NCBI RefSeq assembly: GCF_022201045.2
Contig: NC_068556.1
Coordinates: 19,759,501 to 19,823,500 of the forward strand
Origin: Citrus sinensis
Taxonomy: Eukaryota > Streptophyta > Magnoliopsida > Sapindales > Rutaceae
Direction of reading: 5' to 3'
Length of the DNA: 64,000 nucleotides
The notes under the pieces: model-generated
Told to the model about the DNA's origin: nothing
Database searches by the model: none
Seen by the model: the letters and a program-made list of their open reading frames with translations, nothing else
Program-made: the position numbers and the translations under genes
In this document: one piece after another, positions 23,749 to 36,300 of the stretch
Layout: the number at the start of each line of letters is the position of its first letter
How positions within the stretch are numbered: position 1 is the first letter of the stretch

Positions 23749-24551
23749 CATAAAGTAGGGGTGAGGCTATTTGAACTTAATTTTTTACTCCTTAAAACTC
23801 TTCTTTATAGACTCATTGCTATAATTGAAAACATCAATTTTTACTCAACAAACCCTCATATGTTCCAAAATTAATCCTTCTTCATTTATCGTCTTCGCTC
23901 ATGCATTTGCTTCTAAAAAATGCTTCCACACGAGTATAAACGAAATCTGAAATTGCAACAACCAGCAAGAATTTTGCTGAAAATTCTAATACTTTTGGAG
24001 TGGGGGGGAAAAAATTATCTCCTCAATCTAACCCAAAAAATAATAAATATAGCAAATATCTTTCCAAATACAAGAATAGATAGAAGTTATAACGGTAACT
24101 ATTTTGATGCATTTTTTTTTTCACCCCAACAGAAAAGTTAATGAGTTGATCAATTGCAAACATTTTTAAGATATGAAACTGGTGCCTTAAAAAATATTGG
24201 TTCACCTGCAAATATTTTGGACCGGGAAGGAATGGTAGTTCATAATTGCTTTCTGGAAAAAAAAAAATCAATTTTCTTATGGTAACCAAGAGATAATTTT
24301 TAATTTTGATAGCATCTATAATTGAATTAGCTATTAATAAATTGTATAATTTCATGGAATAGCATTTTTCTACCTTAACAAAAATCAATTTAATGAGAAA
24401 ATATACACAAAGCCGGATGCAAGAGAGATAAGAAATTAAAGAGGATGGTTTCGTAATTATATAAGAGGATGTTTTTGTGAGATAAAATTTTATTATAAAA
24501 TAGATATAAATAATATAAATATGAGTTCAAATAGCCTCATCCTATAAAATA
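23749..24551. mobile_element. Mutator-type MITE, about 785 bp
   Basis: Inverted ends share tgaggctatttgaact (left from 23758, right ending at 24542). The flanking 9-mers cataaagta and tataaaata match at 7 of 9 positions. The ends resemble those of the element at 59045-60364, suggesting one family with 9-bp target duplications, as in Mutator-like elements. Confidence 0.65.
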
Positions 24552-26629
24552 ATAAAATAAATGCTGAGTTGTGTGACATGTGGTTGCAATGAGGAGTTAC
24601 TTAAAGTTACAGGTATAATAGAGTTTCCCAACTCCATAGCTAGTCTATAAGGTTGGATATACCAAAATCTGAAGTCTTTCCCACAACATAATCCATTGAT
24701 TTTTCTTAAAAGATTTTTATCTCCTTCTCTACAGCATTAATGGATGTCCACGTTCTATGCGTTCAAGAAAAATGTTTAGTTTTATGTTTCATATTTTCTT
24801 TGATACAAAGGACAAATGCACATTGTATTATACAAATCATTTGCCTCTTCACTAAGGAAAATAGGGATTATCTTTATGTTGTTTGGAGAAATTAAGTGAA
24901 ATCCTCCTTAGATTTTAACATAGGTCCAAACTCCCTATAATTATAACGGTGTTAACTTTATTCATAATTTTACTATTTTAACCTTAATTTTGATGTTAGT
25001 CATAAGATTTAAATCTTTTGAAAACACAAATCAGGTGAAATAACTTATATACCCTTAATGATCAAATTAATTCAATAATTGATTATAAATTATGGAGTAA
25101 TATTAGTAACCAAGCTCAAAGGATCGACATCGCACACACCTAAATCAATTTCTTCCCGCCAAATTAACAAAATATACATGCAGGCATTCGAGCACAGTAC
25201 CAATAGACATTGGCATCCTTGTTTCAAGAACACCTCAAATAAAATAAACTTGAATAAAAAATTTTAAAATTTTCTTTTGTTCAAAATCACTATATATACC
25301 AACAAAATTAGACAAATAAAAAATAAAAAAAGAACTTTCAATTGACAATGATTAATATTTCTTCGCAACTTCCAACAAAATCAGACAAATATAATGGGAC
25401 AGTGCTTATCTATCATGCCAAGAAGGCATGATAGATAAGTTTTTTTTTCCCCAATTATTATTATTATTTACTCACTCACTCACGCAACTTGTCGAAGTTG
25501 GAATCCAAAACCTGAGTCTCATAAAAATTGACATTGTGATTATTTTACTTTTGACCTCCGACTTTCTAGTTACGTCTCCGCCTGCATTCATTTTACATCC
25601 ATGGACAAGACTAACATATATAATTATAGGTGGGAGAATGACGCGACCCCTTCTCTCGACAGATTTCAAAGTTTAACACTTACCCTCGAATAGGTCCCAA
25701 TCAAAGCCGTAAATTATATAGTAACGATAATATTCTCTTAGGGTAAGAAAAAATCACAATAATTTTAATTGAATTCAGCTCCCCTAATTAATGATTATCA
25801 AAAAATTTAAATACAAAAAATTAACAACTATTCCTAATTCCTAAAAAATATCCTTAAGAAATAGAACATTAACCACTATTTAATGGCAACAAAATAATCA
25901 AAGATTATTCAAAATAAAATAATCACTACTCAACTTAATTTTAAACTAATTAACTAATGAACACGTATTCAACAAACCGTACTCAATAATATCCCAAAGT
26001 CTTCGCCACAATAATAACTTTGCATGCCCCACGCATGACCAATCACCCTCTTGACTCGTGAGAGTGTTTGTACTCTGTAGTTCCCAACCCCAAATACAAA
26101 AGCTTTCGTTGAAAAACTCATCATTTTTTTTTTTGGATTTCGACATCACAAGAGTGATTGAAATATTGTAAAATTTGAAAGAGATATTAAATGGAAAACA
26201 TTTCAAACTGTAGAGAGAAAATATCAATCTCCCGGAGGTGCCTTTCCAGAGAGTGACTTGACGCGACAAGAAAGATTAATGAAAGAATTTCATTGGTATA
26301 ATTAAGCTAGTTATTCTGATTTTGCAAGCTTTTTCGGCCAACGGCTGAGAACACTGCCACGCAAATTTTGGATGGACAATAATAATTACCTGAGATAAAG
26401 GTTTCCAAGTGTCATTAGCTTATTGATTTGTAATGACACAACATACTTGTAGACAATAACAATACGTTTCGTTCAATAAGTCCATGTAATATTTATAGTA
26501 GAGCCAAATAACAAAGGGTCAATTCATTGCATATTTATCAACTTCGCGGAAACTCTGAGAAGAAGCACATCAACCAATGAATCTAATTTTCTTGCTTTTT
26601 CGGATAGTTGTGCAGATTTACGTGTTGGT
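24552..26629. other. AT-rich intergenic DNA
   Basis: The short open frames look like chance. The only structured feature is the hairpin at 25405-25439. Confidence 0.5.
25405..25439. repeat. 15-bp perfect hairpin followed by a T run
   Basis: Arms cttatctatcatgcc and ggcatgatagataag surround a 5-nt loop (aagaa). About nine T follow. It could be a snap-back remnant or a short Pol III-terminated hairpin. No promoter element was recognised. Confidence 0.6.
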
Positions 26630-26750
26630 GCAAAACCAAAATTGACCACTTACTTTGTTGTCCAATTAATGTGAGCGGTGCGGGTTCAAACCCTAAACGT
26701 CTAATTTTTAACCCAAGATTTTATCACCTCAACTAATTGGCACTCACAAA
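26630..26750 (-). mobile_element. SINE fragment, same family as 42072-42219
   Basis: The minus strand contains ccaattagttgaggtgataaaatc, a B-box-like ggtttgaacccgc and accgctcacattaattgg. The plus strand near 42090-42165 has the same order of blocks. No flanking duplication was found, so the ends are approximate. Confidence 0.45.
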
Positions 26751-26937
26751 ACGGATGAATGGCTTGATGTATTTGATAGAGAAATAATTTTATGTTGGTC
26801 AAGAGACTTAACGAAACAATAACAGACCCTGAAAGCAAATCATAATCAAAATCGAGAAGTCAAGATCTTAAATCAACTGAACATTTGATAGAGAAATTAT
26901 TTAAGAAAATAGACCACACACTACAAATTAATGTCAC

Positions 26938-29900
26938 TTAGTGCCTGAGAATTATTGATACCAAAGGCAAGAAAATCCCAGAAAGCAAAGCGGATGATAG
27001 AGTGACAGATGGCGGAATGCGGCCATTGTCCTTCCTCACAATCATCCCTTCAATGATAGCATAATTCATAACCAAGATATAAAACGACAGAGAAATTTGC
27101 ACAAACATCTTGTCCCAATCTCCTGTGATGATCGTTGATCTGATAGCTCCGCAAACAAAGGCTGCAATGTTCAACAAGATGATTGTAACCAGAGGAGCAA
27201 GAAACATTTTTGATGTTCGGAAATCGAACTTGCCCATTCCGTAGAGCTTCACTTGTTCATCATCCGCGACTTTATTTGTGGCCGAGAAACTGGCTTCAGC
27301 TAAGCCAAGCTTGTGCATAATGGCATTTAAGCTTCCATAAAGTTGGCATGTGACTGCCCTTATCATCCATATTCTCTGTTCATTTCTCCATATCTTGATT
27401 GATCCACCAGTTGAAAGAACCTCGTATAGATGTTTAGAAAGCGCCGATAGGAAAACGAATACGAATATGGGGGAAGATGAACTTAAAACCTGCATGTGAA
27501 AGAGCAATAGATTGACATTAATTAATAGCAAAGACGAAAAGAAAAGAATGTATCGAAAAGAGTAGAAAACCTTATGTAAATACATTAGAGGTACCAATGT
27601 TATATATTCAAATAACATATGAATTACCTCAGGGTACAATGGGATGCCATGCAATACGCAGAGTTGAGGGACAGTGGCAAAGCACCACAGAGGCAAGCAA
27701 TTAAGAAGAGGGAACATTCCAAGGTCAGCATAGGCCATGCTTTCAAGCAAAGACATCCTCGGTGGTCCATATATCAGAGGGCAATACTTTGAGATTGCTA
27801 CTTGAACCAATCCCGAACTCCATCTCGTGCCTTGAACCAACGAGTCATTTAAGTTTGTTGTAGAAGTGCCCAAAAATTGCGGCCTTTCCGGGTTAAGATA
27901 CACCGATCTCCATCCTTTGCAGTGTAGTTGTTTAAATCCTGTGAAGTAATCTTCAACAAGAGAATGATACATAAAACCAACCTGCATATTAAAAGCTAGA
28001 TAGCTTTGGTTAGTAAATAAACACAAAGTGTCATCACAATAATTTAATTAGTTCCTTTAGGTATTGATTATGTACGATATACACATGCCTTTTCACCCCA
28101 TTTTGAGTTACTTTCATAGGCACATGAGGCCAAAAATTTGCTCTCTTGTAGCAAAGTGCTTGATGAATCATTATCATATGTGCTTGGCTTGGAGTTTCGA
28201 CGAAGAGATTTGAGGAACTCACTGGATGGACCAAAAGAATTCTTCAGCTCTGTGAGGTCAATGCCTGTTTATTATAATAAACAAGAACTACAAACTTTAA
28301 ATGTTGTAATAATAAAAGTTAAGTGATACTAGCGATTTTTTTTTAACAAACATGTTACATTATTAATTGATATATATAGATCAATTACTTGCTAGCAAAT
28401 TTACCTTCTTGCATAGAAACGCTGTAAAGTGCCTCCCTCTTCATGTAAAAGTTTGTACCAGACACGATCGGTCCCTTTAGCCCATCCATACCGTACCATA
28501 ATGACTAAAATGGTAAATTACCAAAAAATAAATAAAAATTCAAATTAGCAATCAAATGAGTCATGACAAAAATGTAATTAAGCAGTCTAATGAACGGCAA
28601 ATAATTATCCTTTGGGTACGCACGCTGGCAGCGGAAGGGTTCAATATGGTCATACCCAGAATATGTATCGGAGCTGGCTGTCATAGATATCATCCTGACT
28701 GATGTTATGAAATTTCTGAGGAAACTGAACGAACGCTAACGAGGAAGAGATTTTGGGATCAATGTGGAAACACATCGCTTGCCTAGCCGAAGTTGGGTCA
28801 TTGCAATACATGTCACAGTCTAGCATCAATATATAGGGAGAGTTGCTCATTACACCAGAAACCCGAAGCTACAACATCAACAACAGCTTTTGTTAAGCGT
28901 ATGCATGCAATTAAATTATGCCCTATTAATAGAAAATTTCACACACACACACACACACACACATACGCAGACTCTAAAATGCGGATTTCATGTAGACACA
29001 ATTAAAAGACAAGAAAAATATATATATGCACCATGTGTGTGTGACAGTGTGAGTGTGAATGATTAGAGAAGATCATACAAGAACGTTTAAGCCTCCAGCC
29101 TTGAAATTGTGTGGATGAGAAGGCCTTTTCTCGCGAGCAACATAGACAAGGAGAGGCATCTTATTATTAATTTGTTGTTCCTGATTCGCTGCTTCATTAT
29201 CCTTTTCTCCTATCACCTGAAAAATATGCGTATATGTGAACCGATTATATATAATTTAATAGCCAGATTCTGCAGAAAAATGAAATCACCAGTCGTGTCG
29301 TTAAGTATACTCAATAGCGAAAACACCAAAAAAAAAAAAAAACACATATTAAGTTGTTAATAACTCTTTTAAGAATTGGCCCTATGATTTTGTCAACTTG
29401 ATATTTTACCCTTATTTTAATATGTTTACTCTTTTTTTTTTTAATTGCGACTCTTAAAAGTTTACACTCTTAAAAGTTTAATCTTATGACTTTTGGCCCT
29501 CCGGATTCTGAATTTTTGGCTGCAACTAAAATTTTGATCCGATGGGGACCATAATATAACAATAACAAACTCAAGAGAAGTCATATGTCATAAAAAAATT
29601 GAATCGATAAGGACCAAACTTTAAATGAGTAAAATTTTAGTTTAATCCTTATCTCTCTTTGTTATTTTTTATGAGGGTCTCTGTCTGTGAAAGTAGGATT
29701 CAATGCTCTGATGCCAAAAGAGTCAAAATCACTATGCTACTTTAACCCCAAAAAAGAAAAAGTCAAAGTCAAATTATAGCATTATTGATCAAGCATATGG
29801 GAATGGATATTTTCATCATATTATTATACCTCAATCACAGAAGGATGATCTCGACTTCTGGAAATGCCTTCGTTGTCTAGCCCCCATTTTTCAATGGCTC

Positions 29901-30954
29901 TCGTTACCCGTTCCTTGAACTCAGTGTATTTTTCCTGCACCAAAAGCATTTGCAATCAACAAATCTATCTCAATAGAATGTCTATGCACTCAAAAAACAA
30001 AAACAAACGATTTAAAAAGCATCTTAGAAATTTGGCAATATAAATATTCTTTTTCAACCTAATTAAGTTAGAAGGTTTCAACATATTTCTTAGATCTCTT
30101 TCTACTTCAGATTTTCAGGACTAAGATTTTAGAATCATAATATTTAAAGAAAAATAATAATAACAATATAATCTTTTTTTTATTGTGGATGTCTTTATTT
30201 TTTTTAAATGTCAATTTAAAATATTATAAATAATTTTTCAACAATGCTCTAAATTCATAATTTTGAAAAATGAGAGTGTCTGCATTAAGCACCTAACTGA
30301 GAATGATTAAGTCAACAAACGAACCTTAATATTTTGCCTCTCAACAATGAACGCAGCATTTCCAGAGTCAACATCATCATTCTCTGGATCAGAAAAATAA
30401 GCTTCAGGGCATATTGTTTTGATCCCAAACCTCTTACAAAACGGAAGCCACCATCTTGCAAACTTCCAAGCTTCCCTCATACCAAGCAAAGTTATAGAAG
30501 CACCTCCATCGTCTGAAAGGTAAACATGCAGCTTCTCTGGCGGATAATCAAGCGCCATGGCTGACAAAACCGTATTAATTACCTCCACAGTTGGCTCTTT
30601 AGTCGGATCCGCAGTGCAAATAAACACATCGATACCCGGAAGTTGATCGGCTTCCGGTAACCTTTCGGGGAAAACGGTACGAGAAATGGGACGCCAGCGA
30701 TAAGCTATGCCTAGGAGCCACTGAAAGGAGAGGAGAAGCTCGGCAGCAAAGACTAGAAGCCATGGCAACAGCGGCGCAGCTCTGGCGTTGGATTCTTGGA
30801 AGAAATAAGAGACTCTGTAGTACACCAAGAAAGCTAAGGATGTAAAATGAAGCAGTGCAAATGACCTATTGATTATTAAGGAGGATTTTTTAACATGGCT
30901 AACGTGAAGTGGGAGAGAGTTTTGTTGTTTCTCCATGGCTTTGTTTGCTCTCAT
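26938..30954 (-). CDS. CSLG: Cellulose synthase-like G/M glycosyltransferase, copy D
   Basis: Exons: 30936-30325, 29934-29830, 29216-29079, 28868-28656, 28504-28405, 28264-28089, 27981-27628, 27489-26938; all in phase. The product has 749 aa from the ATG at 30936, which aligns with the other copies. An in-frame ATG at 30954 would add six residues. All GT2 motifs are present: FICTADP, SDDGG, LDCDM, ED-YFTGF and QGTRW. N- and C-terminal membrane spans are as in the paralogues. Exon lengths differ from B only by multiples of three. Introns are longer than in A-C, and intron 3 carries a CA microsatellite. Intron 6 again has a GC donor (aag|gcatgt). D lies apart from A-C, beyond the FHA gene, and is more diverged from B than C is. 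The substrate is unknown. Confidence 0.94.
28940..28963. repeat. (CA)12 microsatellite in intron 3 of copy D
   Basis: Twelve uninterrupted CA units lie between exons 3 and 4 of copy D. Confidence 0.9.
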
Positions 30955-31200
30955 CCTTTGCTGCCTGTGACCTTGTGTTAGTAGGTTTATTTCAAAGGCA
31001 AGAGTTGTACTTTTTAATCAATGAATATAATAAGAATTAATATACGCATAAGAAGCTGAGATTTTTCCCATCACAAAGATATAATTGCTATAGAGTTGGT
31101 CCATAAAGTACATATGTGCTTGCTTTTAAAGAGAGTCAAAATACTAAAGAAATTAAAGGTTGATAGAGTGCCGACAAAAACAAGTTAATAACACCAGATT

Positions 31201-31475
31201 TAGGATGCGTTTGAAATTAAGGTGCTGTATATTTTAAGTTACAGTTGCTGTGGAAAAAAAAAACTTTAACTATGAAATAAAAGTTAGTAATATATTGTAA
31301 ATGTAAATTTTAAATAATAATTTTGATAAAATTATTAAAGATATAATAGATTTTTCATTATACAAGTGAAAAATCATATCAGCATATATTTCAAGCTACA
31401 ACAACTAGTATTTACCAAATATTTTAGTGCTATACTTTAAAAGTTACAGCTATCTAAACTTAATCCAATCGCACC
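31201..31475 (+). mobile_element. Small MITE, related to 16040-16300
   Basis: Imperfect inverted ends (ggatgcgtttgaaattaag against gggtgcgattggattaag) enclose an AT-rich body matching the element near copy C in reverse orientation. No convincing target duplication was seen. Confidence 0.55.
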
Positions 31476-32312
31476 CTCAATTTTCTCTGTCTTTTTAATA
31501 TTTTTCAATTAACATATTAAATCCAGCCGCCTAATCATACATTGTTTGTATTAACATTCTATCATATTTTTTTTTCTTCACGTGGTCTAAAGTATCATGG
31601 CTTTTCAAAGAGTTGTTCAATTGCAAACAGGTGGGGTGTGACATGCAATAATAGATCCAAGGGATTCTGAGTAAGTGAATGAATCAACAACTTGCTCTTA
31701 TTGGATTTTCTTCAAGTGAAGTTGGGATTGTACATTCACTATATCCTCACAGAGGCGAAACCAAAGATAATTGTTCAATGAATTAATTACTTAACAGGGA
31801 GAAGATGTTTTCAAAACAAATACCGAAATATATTAATCATTTTAAAGGGTTTCAATCACTTTAACAGTGAGAGAGGTTTCCAAAATCAAATACGTTAATC
31901 ATTACAAGCGCAGCATCAGAACATACGAAAAGACAAACAAATTTTGGCGGCCCGCTAGCAAATCGCTAAGGGAATCACGAGGTTGCCCAAACACCACTAG
32001 AGTACTAACACAATCCAAAAGGCCAAAAAAACACACACGTCTTTTATTTTGCAACCATTGAAGAGCCCACATATGATAAAAGATGTTTTGTCGCTCTACT
32101 CCGACAATATTTCGTTGCGTATCCGTGACAGTATCTAAAATTTTGGACCGTAGAGAAATTTTCTTCGCCAAAAAAAAAATAATAATAATAACAAATTTAA
32201 AAGAAAATTACTTTTATGTCCTCCAAGAAACTAACGTCATCCATGAAGAATAACTATTAAATTTGTGTTTCGCTAAGCGAATTGGGGCTCGGTGCAGAGA
32301 AACGGTAGAAGA
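31476..32312. other. Spacer upstream of the telomerase RNA candidate
   Basis: No gene was recognised. Base composition shifts from AT-rich to mixed near 32270, where the RNA gene promoter begins. Confidence 0.4.
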
Positions 32313-32323
32313 ATCCCACATCG
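32313..32323 (+). promoter_or_regulatory. Upstream Sequence Element (USE) of a plant small-RNA promoter
   Basis: atcccacatcg matches the plant snRNA-type consensus RTCCCACATCG at all 11 positions. It is used by U-snRNA, 7SL, MRP and telomerase RNA genes. Confidence 0.9.
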
Positions 32324-32346
32324 ATAGATTTATGTGTTTGTACATT

Positions 32347-32354
32347 TTTTATTA
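32347..32354 (+). promoter_or_regulatory. TATA-like box at Pol III spacing
   Basis: ttttatta starts 23 bp after the end of the USE. In plants that spacing marks Pol III type 3 promoters; Pol II snRNA genes have about 10 bp more. It predicts a start near 32376. Confidence 0.6.
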
Positions 32355-32375
32355 GGAGAGTGAGGAAGCGAGCGA

Positions 32376-32633
32376 AGCATGCTGGGGGGTGTGGGGTTTG
32401 GAAATTGCACGTGCCTTTATTAAACCCTAAACCCTTCCCTTAGCGGGCAATTTGTGGGGTCTTTGTCCGGTGTTTCCCCCGTGCGGTTTAAAAAAGAAAC
32501 GTCGACGCCCGGCGCGTGTGATTTCCAAAGTCGACGACATTTGCCCCCGAGAGGTTGTTGAGGGGGTGAGCTGCCGGCACCTGATAGGTGTCTCGCGGTT
32601 ACTGGTTATCCTCGCCTCTCGAGCACCCTTATT
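32376..32633 (+). ncRNA. TR: Telomerase RNA (TR) candidate
   Basis: A GC-richer block of about 258 nt follows a perfect USE and TATA-like box and ends in a T5 terminator. At 32421-32434 it contains taaaccctaaaccc, two exact complements of the plant telomere repeat TTTAGGG, the expected template. A 7-bp helix (aaattgc 32402-32408 with gcaattt 32447-32453) brackets the template. gggtgt (32387-32392) can pair with gcaccc (32623-32628), closing 5' to 3' end. Further stems are gtcgac/gtcgac (32501, 32530) and a 7-bp hairpin at 32576-32592. Published plant TRs are Pol III transcripts of roughly this length with this promoter type. The RNA would be the template subunit of telomerase beside TERT. The exact start is uncertain by a few bases. 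No protein is encoded. Confidence 0.85.
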
Positions 32634-32636
32634 TTT
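32632..32636 (+). terminator. Pol III T5 terminator of the TR candidate
   Basis: Five T on the coding strand lie directly after the 3' pairing arm. Confidence 0.75.
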
Positions 32637-32976
32637 AATTTAATTTAATCCATATCTTAAAGTGATTTTTTTAACCACATAAGAGATATGACGACAAAAT
32701 TTTATCAACTGATCCCATTAAGAACATCTTAGCAGACTGCTTGAATGCTTGGTGTTACTTCAAGTAATAAGACAAAATTTTATCAACTAATACCATTAAG
32801 AACATATTTATTTTGACAACATTATCATTATTATTATTATTATTATTATTTGTGTTTATGGATTTGAATATTTGATTGAATTTGCCAACAATCTACCCTG
32901 AATTGACTAAATTTCCAAATTGATACCAAAACATGCCCGTACAAGCTTCTAGTTCCAAAAATATAACCTTGAAATA

Positions 32977-33080
32977 AAATCCAACATGGTTGACACATTT
33001 GTGCGTGATTAATAAATGTATGTATGCAGGTACAAAAAAATAAGCTTGGAAAAAAATCCAACATGGTTGACACATTTGTG
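32977..33080. repeat. 27-bp direct repeat, 77-bp period
   Basis: The 27-mer beginning aaatccaacatggttgacac lies at 32977-33003 and again, identical, at 33054-33080. A (TATG)n run follows. It lies downstream of the Agenet gene. Confidence 0.85.
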
Positions 33081-33357
33081 TGTGTATATGTATGTATGTA
33101 TGTATGTATATATCAATCCTTTCAAAGGTTAGTTGTTGTACAACCAAGCAGATATTACACCCGGCAAAAGAAAACGCCCAAGCGAAAACAGACCCAGAAC
33201 TGCCCCCGATAACTCTTCTTGAAGTGAAAATAATGTCTTCTAAAAGCTGATAATTCATTCCATCACCAATAGTCAGGAGTACGCATAGAACCGAAAAACT
33301 TTGTTCCGGTAGGCAAATCAGAAGGGAAAACTTACTAATTAACTTCAGTTTCCCATC

Positions 33358-36300
33358 CTATCTGTTTCCAAAGAGTGATTTAAGCGGGTCTTGAAAGGTC
33401 CCAAGCTCGGCTAGAGATTCAATCTTAATCCTGGAATATCAATAGGACCAAAATCGATTAAGAGAGAACAGCACATTAATTTTTTTTTTTTTTAACTAAT
33501 GCAGACATTCATACTGAAGTCTAAAGGTAGTCATTTAAGCAAGCTAACCTTCTTTTTTGATGATCGGTGCTCCAAAAATTTCCACGTTGGTTGCACAGTA
33601 TTCGATGGAATAGTCCCCGACTGTAAGATAGCCTTGATCCATTTAACCCGGTTTACAAGTTCCTCATAGTCTAAGATTGCTGCTTCTATTGTATCAGAAA
33701 ATGACGAATTTAAAGGAATGCTTCTATCGTATCTTATCTTCTTTGAGGATCCACTATTCTCACAACTTTTGTTTCCGGCATCAGTATCAGGCATTTCAGT
33801 TGCTGCATCTCTAATTTGTGAACTTGAAACACTATCTGAATAACTTGATTTCCCAATGCCTGAATCCACCGCATCAAAGCCCATTTTTGTTTCCAGTGCA
33901 TGCATTTCCTTAGAAGCTGCAGGGCTCAAAGGTCGCTTTGCATGTCGCTCTGATTTGTCCAGAGATGGTAGTGAACTAGTCGACATACGAGAAGAAAATG
34001 AAGCATTACATTCAGGTGATGGTCCAGCTGTTGGCTGAGCATTCTCTGTCATTTCTACTGGAGGGACCATCAAGTTTTGAGAGTCCTCTGCAGAAACAGA
34101 AGTTCCAATCAAATTTAAAAATTCAAACCATAATAAAAATTAAATTAGATCCTTCTTGTAAGCCAGAAGATAGGTTAATATTAGAACTTCTCGTTGAAAG
34201 CTGGTACTACCCTATCAGTATATACTAACAGGGTTCTGATCAGCTGAGCACAGTCACGCTCTATAAGGTGTGCAACTGCCCGCACCTGATCATTATTCCC
34301 ACTTACAATTATACCTCTTCAATGGTTATCAAACAACTTCAAGGGGCATCAAGCCAAATTTTCTAGCAGGGATGAGAGTTTCCTCAATGCCCAAAAATGA
34401 AAGTATGCTTGTGACTGACTCTATTTATATAAGCAGATGAAATCTGATAATCATAGACAGACCCAGTCCAGGTAGGTTTCTCCACCCGCCAGCAGAATTC
34501 AAGCTGTTATGTTAACTAAATTATTGTTATGCAATCATATGTCATACACTCAAAGTTGTTGGTTAGTCTCAAATCCTTATCAATTTATAACAACTTCCTA
34601 AATCCTAATAATTTGTTATTGCAGATCCCACATTCTATGAAACCAGAGTGAATCAAACAATGTCCTCCATAAAGAGAGAATGGATCGCTGCACACCAACA
34701 TCAGTACACAGTGTATAGCAAATTTGCATACAGGAAGTTTCTATTGAAACAACAATAGCGATCAGGAAAAGCAATTTCTGCATTTAATCCCAGGCTTTAT
34801 AGTCCTCATATAGGAACTTAGATATTGGAGTTCAGAAATTGTAAGTCGCATAGACATGAATGCAAGAAAAAAAAATTACATACATTCTTAGGTCTAGTTG
34901 TCTACATCTTTTGGCCAACACTAATATCAGACAGTAGCAGCACAAGAGCAACAGAAATTGGTGGACGAAAAATGAAAAGAAGAGAAATGGAAATGCACCC
35001 AGACTACCATGCTCTGCTCTTAAACAACGAGCAGAGACATGGTGCATCTGGCAGCACTCCTACCTTGATTCACAGGATTCAGTGGCTTGATTATCCGAGC
35101 ACAATAACTGCTTTCTTTCTCCTTCAAAAGATAGCCATTGCCAACAAGTAAGGAAAACAAATACATGGTATCAACATTTGAATACAAGGTCAAATACATG
35201 GTATCAACATTTGAGTACAAGGTATCTAGGCCACATAGAAAAAGGATCATTATCTACATTTGAATACAAGGTATCTGCATATGGCAGAAGGATATCATCT
35301 ACATTTGAATACAAGGTGCCTAAGGCCATAGGCCATTGGGCCTTTTACTTCTCCTTTCATAAAATTGTTTATCAATATAAATTGCCTTTCAAGTAACAAG
35401 ATGCCAGCGTCATGCATTTAACAAGTCATAACAGGTTTAAGGTTATAAGCAGCAATATATTTTGAAGGAATAAAATGAAAAAGAATACAGACAAGCATAA
35501 AAAAGTAGACATAGGAGAAAGAGACAATACAGAAGTGGGCACGGTCCAGCCATTGTCTAGAGACCATTCCAAGGTTGGGCGTAGGTCCTTGAGGAAAACT
35601 TCATAAGACAACCCCTCACCAACCGGAGGTGGTAGGAGCTCAATCTGTAGAATAGAATATATAATTGTAAAAAAGCTTTTTCAGGAGAAACCAAAAGGTG
35701 GACTAAAAATATTTTTTCATTAAAAAATAGTTCCTCCAATTAAGCAATTAACCCATTCGTAATCTTGAAATTCAAGCCTTAAAGTTACAAAGGCTTGTAG
35801 AAAGACATGATGAGGGTTTAGAATTTATCAATTAATAAAACTGTTTCTGTTAGAACAAGAAAAAGGAAAAACGATGAGAAAAAAATTAAATTAAAAAAAC
35901 CTTTGCACACAACATTACTGAGATTTATTTTCAATTACAGTTCCCTCCTGAAAAAGTGCATACATAATGCAAAAGTCATAAAAATGTTCTTGTTCACTGC
36001 CTTATGATTTTTACCAATACAATTTACATGAAAATAGTGTTAAACCTCAATTAAAAGATGTCTAGTATGCAGTGGTCAAAAGACTGCCTGATAATTCTAC
36101 AATTACATTACTATTTTAAATGATCTGCTGCAACAAAATATAAGGATCATATCCCTCAAAATATTTCCATTGTGTACTACAAAGGTGACATTACTATGGT
36201 TCTCTTGACTTCTTTTGTAAAAGGACAAACACTTTTCCCACATGAAAACGTCAAAAGAGCGAGAAAGGAAAGGGAAAAAAAAAAAAAAGATTTTCCGAAA

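Noticed and set aside
25946..26269. A 107-codon minus-strand frame
   Set aside because: No domain, no splice context, low complexity; likely chance.
32421..32434. The aaaccctaaaccc block as a telo-box promoter element or interstitial telomere repeat
   Set aside because: Only two units are present, and no ribosomal-protein-like gene follows. They sit about 45 nt inside a block with USE, TATA-like box and Pol III terminator, which fits a template better.
32376..32633. 7SL or RNase MRP RNA
   Set aside because: Promoter type fits, but the conserved 7SL gtaaccca-type loop and the usual MRP core motif were not seen, whereas a telomere template was.
35170..35317. A CRISPR-like array of 21-mers
   Set aside because: Spacing is irregular, copies are imperfect, and the host is a eukaryote; it is an intronic repeat.
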